Origin: Rhodovarius crocodyli
GTDB lineage: Bacteria > Pseudomonadota > Alphaproteobacteria > Acetobacterales > Acetobacteraceae
Reading direction: 5' to 3'
DNA: 64,000 bases
Assembly (NCBI RefSeq): GCF_004005855.1
Contig: NZ_SACL01000003.1
Span: 310,001 to 374,000, forward strand
In this document: piece by piece, positions 59,868 to 64,000 of the stretch
Numbering within the stretch: position 1 is the first letter of the stretch
How the letters are laid out: the number at the start of each line of letters is the position of its first letter
Made by a program: the position numbers and the translations under genes
The notes under the pieces: generated by a model
Told to the model about the DNA's origin: nothing
The model's database searches: none
Seen by the model: the letters and a program-made list of their open reading frames with translations, nothing else

Positions 59868-60911
59868 TCAGCCCGCCAGGCGCCGCAGCCGGCGCAGCAC
59901 CCCGCGCGCGATGCGGCGCGGTCCCCAGGCAGGCGGGGCCACCTGCATGGGCGCCGCGGGCGCGGGCAGCGGCCGGCTGCGTTCCGCGGCCAGTTCCCGG
60001 TCCAGTCCTTGGGCCCAGGCGGTCCGCTCATCGCACAGGGCCGTCATGGTATAGGCCAGGCTGCATTCGGTCCCGGCACTGATCATCATGTGGCCGAAGC
60101 GGGTGCGCGCCAGCGTCTCCAGGTTCTCCGGCAGCGGGTGCCAGCTGCGGTCCAGGAAGGCCGCGGTATCCAGCGGGCTGCCGCCGTCGAAGATGGCGAG
60201 GAACGCCCAGTCGCGCCCCGGCAGCGGCTGAATGGTGAAGCCCATCGGCCCCATCAGCGCCTCAAGCCCGGCCAGGGAATGCGCGGCGATATGCCCGCGC
60301 CGCAGCGGGTCCAGATAGCCGCCCGTCTCGACGGCCTGCGAACCCGGGCGCGAGCTGTTGAAATAGAAGGTGGAGCCCGGCAGCGAGACCTTCGCCAGAT
60401 CCTGCATCAGGGAGCGCAGGTGGCGGGGCGGGATGTGCTCGATCACCTCGATGCAGACGCCGGCGTCGAAATGCCCCTCCATCTCGCCCAGGAAGCCCAG
60501 GTGGAAATTGGGGTGGTGCGTGCGGAAGCGTTCGGGCGGCGGGAAGGGCTCGACACCCCAGAAGATGTCGCTGGCCTCCGGCATCAGTGTGGACAGCGCG
60601 TCCAGCAGCTGGCCTGACCCGGCGCTGATGTCGACGAAGCGGGTGACGAGCCGGCGTGCCTGCAGGAATACTTCCGCCACGCGCAGCGGGTTGGCGCCAT
60701 AGCTGCGCTGCTGCGCGGCCTCCATCTCGAAATCCCAATAGCTGTCGTCATAGGGGCGGGCGGTCCCGTCCTCGATGCGGGCCAGGAAGGCCTCCTCGGC
60801 GGCGATGCTGCCGCAGCCCTCGCAGCGACCGAAGGCCACGCCATCCACATCGCGATCATGGGCCAGCAGGCCGCCGCACAAATGGCAGGCGGAAAACACA
60901 GCACTCGGCAC
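59868..60911 (-). CDS. SAM-dependent methyltransferase with N-terminal zinc-finger-like segment
   Basis: 347 residues. Two CxxC pairs near the N-terminus (CHLCGG and CEGCGS) suggest a structural zinc, as in sugar C-methyltransferase relatives. The methyltransferase core has FVDISAGSGQLLDAL as motif I, then VCIEVIEHIPPRHLRSLMQDL and FYFNSSRPG. The C-terminal tail is Pro/Ala-rich, then basic (RRIARGVLRRLRRLAG), possibly membrane- or glycan-associating. Substrate unknown. The next upstream gene is a second methyltransferase, so the pair may act on one glycan. Confidence 0.88.
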   Translation of the reverse strand: MPSAVFSACHLCGGLLAHDRDVDGVAFGRCEGCGSIAAEEAFLARIEDGTARPYDDSYWDFEMEAAQQRSYGANPLRVAEVFLQARRLVTRFVDISAGSGQLLDALSTLMPEASDIFWGVEPFPPPERFRTHHPNFHLGFLGEMEGHFDAGVCIEVIEHIPPRHLRSLMQDLAKVSLPGSTFYFNSSRPGSQAVETGGYLDPLRRGHIAAHSLAGLEALMGPMGFTIQPLPGRDWAFLAIFDGGSPLDTAAFLDRSWHPLPENLETLARTRFGHMMISAGTECSLAYTMTALCDERTAWAQGLDRELAAERSRPLPAPAAPMQVAPPAWGPRRIARGVLRRLRRLAG

Positions 60912-60967
60912 GTTTCGCTCCCCGGAACTTGTCCAGGGAAGAACGCACGGGCGGGCCGCGCGTTACC

Positions 60968-61741
60968 TCAGCGCCGGCTCGCGACCAGATACTGGGCGAA
61001 GCCTGCCTTGCACCACACGGCGAAGGTGCCGCAGGTGATGTCGTTGTGGCGATGCGCCACCAGCTTCAGGGCATCGGCCAGCCAGGGCAGGTGGATGCGG
61101 CCCATCGCCTCCAGCGCGAAGCCCTGGGCCTTCAGCGCGTCGGTCACCTGCTCCATGGACCAGGCTTCCACATGGGTGGGGTCGTCGTGGAAGTTGGTGG
61201 TGGAGGTCGGCAGCCCGTTGCCGATGAAGTCATGCCGGGTGGGGAAGCGCCCGGAGGCCGGGTGCGGCCACTCGATATAGACGCGCCCGCCGGGCTTCAG
61301 CCGTTCCCGCAGGTATTCCACCGTGCGGTCCAGCCCGTGCATGTGCTCGATGAAATGGGCGCAGATGGCGGCATCGAACTGCCGGCCGCCGAAATCCATC
61401 GGCGCCTTCTCGAAATCGCCCAGCTCCATCCCGGCATAGCGGTCGAACAGCGCGCCTTCGCTCAGCGAGAGGGCATAGAGCGACAGGTCCGAACGGTCGG
61501 GCGCCGGCCAGGCCAGGTAGTTGGACAGGCCGCCGTCGCCCGCGCCCAGGTCCAGCACGCTGGACCCTTGCGGCAGGTTCTTCAGGAACACGCTGCGCGG
61601 AGAGACGGTGTGGTAGGCCACCTCCACCATCTCCCGCGCGGGCACCTCATGCCCTTCCCAGTCGGTGGCCCAGGCCAGGAGCTCCTCGGCCAGGGCCTTC
61701 TCGTCCATCGCGTCGGCGGGCAGGGAGGGGAAGATGCTCAT
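60968..61741 (-). CDS. Class I SAM-dependent methyltransferase
   Basis: 257 residues from the ATG at 61741 (MSIFPSLPADAMDEKALAEE); a further in-frame ATG at 61774 is less likely. Motif I is VLDLGAGDGGLSNYLAW, with IEHMHGLDRTVEYLRERLKPGGRVYIEWPHP in outline as motifs II-III. The region between (FDAAICAHFIEHM) is typical of methyltransferase type 11. It is separated by 56 bases from the zinc-finger methyltransferase and by 42 from the FAH-family gene, all on the same strand. Confidence 0.88.
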   Translation of the reverse strand: MSIFPSLPADAMDEKALAEELLAWATDWEGHEVPAREMVEVAYHTVSPRSVFLKNLPQGSSVLDLGAGDGGLSNYLAWPAPDRSDLSLYALSLSEGALFDRYAGMELGDFEKAPMDFGGRQFDAAICAHFIEHMHGLDRTVEYLRERLKPGGRVYIEWPHPASGRFPTRHDFIGNGLPTSTTNFHDDPTHVEAWSMEQVTDALKAQGFALEAMGRIHLPWLADALKLVAHRHNDITCGTFAVWCKAGFAQYLVASRR

Positions 61742-61783
61742 CCCCCCGCGATACAAGCCGGCCGCGAGCGGCACAACCGGGGG

Positions 61784-62683
61784 TTAGGCCTTCACGGGGT
61801 TGGAGAGGCGGCCGATGCCCTCGACCTCGATCTCCACCACGTCGCCGTCCTTCAGCACGCGGGGCGGCACCATGGCATAGCCCACGCCTTCCGGCGTGCC
61901 GGTCATGATCAGGTCGCCCGGCAGCAGGGTGAAGCCCTGGCTCAGCTGATGGATGATGGCCTTGATGTCGAAGATCATCTTGGAGGTGCGGGAGGACTGG
62001 CGCTGCTCGCCGTTCACCCACAGCTTGATGCCGACATCAGAGGTGTCGAGGTCGTCGGCGGGAACGATCCAGGGGCCCATCGGGCAGGAACGGTCCAGCG
62101 ACTTGCCCTTGAACCACTGACCGTGGCGGCGCTGCAGGTCGCGGCCGGTCACGTCATTGGCGATGGTCCAGCCGAACACGTGGTCCAGCGCGGCCTCGGG
62201 CGCGATGTTGGCGCCGGCCTTGCCGATCACGATGGTCAGCTCGGCCTCATAGTCCAGATACTGCGTGACGCCGGTGGCGCCGTGGTCCGGGATGGCGGCA
62301 TCAGGCGCGATCACGCATTCCGGGGCCTTGGTGAAGAACTGCGGATATTTCGGCATCTCCGTCTCGCGGCCGGCCACGCGGTCGCCTTCGGCCACATGGT
62401 CCATGTAGTTGCGGCCGACGCAGAAGACATTGCGCGAGGGCTGGGGAATCGGCGCCATCAGCGTGATGGCGGAACGATCCAGCACCGCGGCGGGGGCAGG
62501 GGCCTTCAGCGCGGCACGGATGCCGGCCAGGGCGGACGCGCCGGCGGCGACGACGCCCTTCATGCAGGTCACGCCGGCCGGCAGCGCGCCGGCGGCCAGC
62601 AGGTCCAGCACCTGGGTGTCGTTGATGACGGCGCCCGGGCGCGGGCCCTTGGCGTCGGTGAAGGTGATGAGTTTCAAGGCCAT
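61784..62683 (-). CDS. Fumarylacetoacetate hydrolase (FAH) family protein
   Basis: 299 residues from the ATG at 62683 (MALKLITFTDAKGPRPG). FAH core motifs: CVGRNYMDHVAE, the metal-binding LDYEAELTIVIGK, NDVTGRDLQRRHGQWFKGKSLD in outline, and LLPGDLIMTGTPEGVGYA. Members cleave or decarboxylate acylpyruvates and catechol-pathway products using Mg2+ or Mn2+; the exact substrate is unclear. It has its own upstream spacer of 174 bases shared with the divergent GH8 gene. Confidence 0.94.
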   Translation of the reverse strand: MALKLITFTDAKGPRPGAVINDTQVLDLLAAGALPAGVTCMKGVVAAGASALAGIRAALKAPAPAAVLDRSAITLMAPIPQPSRNVFCVGRNYMDHVAEGDRVAGRETEMPKYPQFFTKAPECVIAPDAAIPDHGATGVTQYLDYEAELTIVIGKAGANIAPEAALDHVFGWTIANDVTGRDLQRRHGQWFKGKSLDRSCPMGPWIVPADDLDTSDVGIKLWVNGEQRQSSRTSKMIFDIKAIIHQLSQGFTLLPGDLIMTGTPEGVGYAMVPPRVLKDGDVVEIEVEGIGRLSNPVKA

Positions 62684-62857
62684 GGCTTCCCCCTCCGGAT
62701 ATGCGGTGGCGCAGCCTGTGCCGGGGGCGGTCGCTTGACAAGTCAGGACATCACCATGTTTGGGCATGCACGCATTCAGCGAATATTATTGAAAAGGCGA
62801 TAGGTCCGTTGTCGGCAGTCCGGCACGCCGCTACCTGTGCCGCTGGAGCCATCACCC

Positions 62858-63949
62858 ATGCCGATTTCCCGTCGATCAGCATTGTGCCTGGCGGCCGCCA
62901 CCTGCAGCGTGGGGGCCGCGGGGCCTGCCGCACCCGCGCTGGCGCAGGTCGCGGGCGGGCCCGCCCAGGCGCGCGTGACGGAGGTATGGGGCCAGTTCCG
63001 CCTGCGCTTCATGGCGCCCGAGGGGCGTATCATCGACACCGGCAACCAGAACGTCTCCCACTCCGAGGGCCAGAGCTACGGCATGATGCTGGCCGTCAGC
63101 TCGGATGACCGGCCGAGCTTCGACCGGCTGTGGAACTGGACCCGCCGGAACCTGCGCCGCCCGCGCGACCACCTGACCGCCTGGCGCTGGAAGCCGAACG
63201 TGCAGCAGCCGGTCGAGGATCTGAATAACGCCACCGACGGCGACCTCATGATCGCCTGGGCGCTGCTGAAGGCCGCGGAGACCTGGAACGCCCCGGAATA
63301 CCGGGAGCAGGCGGTGGCCATCGGCCGCGACATCCTGCGGCTGGTGGTGCGCAGCGCCGGCGGAATGACCGTGCTGCTGCCTGGCGCGCGCGGCTTCGAG
63401 CGGCGCGAGTCGGTGACCATCAACCCCAGCTACTACTGCTTCCCGGCGATCCGTGCGCTGGCCGGCGCGGTGCCCGACCCGGCCTGGGTGCGGATCGCGG
63501 CCGACGGGCTGCAGATCCTGCGGGCGGCGCGCTTCGGCCGCTGGAACCTGCCGCCGGACTGGCTGACCCTGTCGCGCGGGGATCGTCGGCTGTCCCTGCC
63601 CGACAATTGGGCGCCCCGCTTCTCCTACGACGCCGTGCGGGTGCCGCTGTTCCTGGGTTGGGCCGGGCTGGGTCAGGAACCGGCGGTGCAGTCGGCCGCG
63701 ATCTTCTGGGCCGACCCCAGCCACCAGCGCCTGCCGGCCTGGACCGACTTCTCCAGCAATGCCGTGTCTCCCTATGGCGCATCGCCCGGAATCGCGGCCA
63801 TTGCGGCCTTTTCCGCGGCGGTTTCGGGCCGTGGTCTGCGCACCCCCGCCGCCCTGCCGCAGACCGATCCGATGCCCGATTACTACTCGGGTGTGCTGAC
63901 TGCCCTTGTTTCACTCGCGCGGCGCGATTCTGGTGCGGATTTCTGGTGA
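62858..63949 (+). CDS. Exported glycoside hydrolase family 8 (endoglucanase/BcsZ-like)
   Basis: 363 residues from the ATG at 62858 (MPISRRSALCLAAATC); GGAG lies about eight bases upstream. The signal peptide has an RR pair and ends near PALAQ (residue 30). The GH8 signature SHSEGQSYGMML carries the general acid Glu70, and the ATDGDLMIAWALL segment carries Asp127. Length and the FSYDAVRVPLFLGWA stretch fit bacterial GH8 enzymes such as the cellulase that accompanies cellulose synthase. No bcs genes are visible to the left, so the target glycan is open. Confidence 0.94.
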   Translation: MPISRRSALCLAAATCSVGAAGPAAPALAQVAGGPAQARVTEVWGQFRLRFMAPEGRIIDTGNQNVSHSEGQSYGMMLAVSSDDRPSFDRLWNWTRRNLRRPRDHLTAWRWKPNVQQPVEDLNNATDGDLMIAWALLKAAETWNAPEYREQAVAIGRDILRLVVRSAGGMTVLLPGARGFERRESVTINPSYYCFPAIRALAGAVPDPAWVRIAADGLQILRAARFGRWNLPPDWLTLSRGDRRLSLPDNWAPRFSYDAVRVPLFLGWAGLGQEPAVQSAAIFWADPSHQRLPAWTDFSSNAVSPYGASPGIAAIAAFSAAVSGRGLRTPAALPQTDPMPDYYSGVLTALVSLARRDSGADFW

Positions 63950-63962
63950 CAACTGCCAGAAA

Positions 63963-64000
63963 ATGATCCGAATGAACGATAAGCCCGGTTTCGCTCCCTG
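63963..64000 (+). CDS. Possible start of a following gene (window edge)
   Basis: Two in-frame ATGs (63963 and 63972) open a frame, MIRMNDKPGFAP, that runs off the window 14 bases after the GH8 stop. It is too short to identify, and no clear ribosome site precedes it. Listed only because the position and strand suit an operon partner of the GH8 gene. Confidence 0.2.
   Translation, partial: MIRMNDKPGFAP

Overview
The window is about 64 kb of very GC-rich chromosome from an alphaproteobacterium, most likely of the family Acetobacteraceae (Roseomonas-like). This is inferred from codon use (mostly G or C in third position), single-chain MetH beside a fused ArsR-methyltransferase regulator, orphan TctC-type receptors, the mreBCD-mrdA-rodA order and the xerC-DUF484 pair. 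It reads as ordinary backbone. I see no rRNA, tRNA, CRISPR array, insertion sequence or prophage. Genes are tightly packed, often overlapping by ATGA, TGATG or GTGA.

Layout. 0-3 kb: a GMC oxidoreductase running off the left edge, a lipoprotein, a small exported protein and an AEC-type carrier. 3.2-8.9 kb: a complete five-gene peptide-type ABC importer. 9-16 kb: an O-antigen-ligase-like protein divergent from the rod-shape operon mreB-mreC-mreD-mrdA-rodA. 16-18 kb: a deaminase, a sirtuin and an exported serine protease. 18-24.7 kb: TctC receptor, xerC, DUF484 protein, transaldolase, priA and a sugar-nucleotide epimerase/reductase. 24.7-30 kb: two tandem glutathione transferases, a ThiE-like protein, YggS, NAD(P)HX repair enzyme, a small conserved protein and PPK2. 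30-32.8 kb: a large beta-helix protein with RTX-like calcium-binding repeats. 32.8-42 kb: transporters (two MFS, one TSUP), hydrolases, a LysR regulator, a DUF2889 protein, a 3'-5' exonuclease, a DmpA-type peptidase and DoxX. 42-45.5 kb: LysR-mobB-moeA and a crotonase. 45.7-51.3 kb: a second TctC receptor, metH and its likely regulator. 51.3-55.9 kb: a small CxCC protein, a methyltransferase, a reductase, a VOC protein and an ABC-F ATPase. 56-59.8 kb: mdh, a phosphoesterase and sucCD, closed by a clear terminator. 59.9-64 kb: two methyltransferases, an FAH-family enzyme and an exported GH8 glycanase.

Functional themes are envelope growth (Mre/PBP2/RodA, O-antigen ligase, GH8), methionine and S-adenosylmethionine cycling, TCA steps with succinyl-CoA synthetase and malate dehydrogenase, molybdenum cofactor maturation, and solute uptake.

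The most interesting signals are non-coding: a modular AT-rich double hairpin present twice in inverted orientation; a five-hairpin GC-rich convergent spacer; a 20-bp near-palindrome lying between plausible -35 and -10 boxes of the ArsR-methyltransferase/metH operon; a perfect FNR/FixK-type box next to ppk2; and a stem-loop just ahead of mreB. I found no convincing undescribed multi-gene system.
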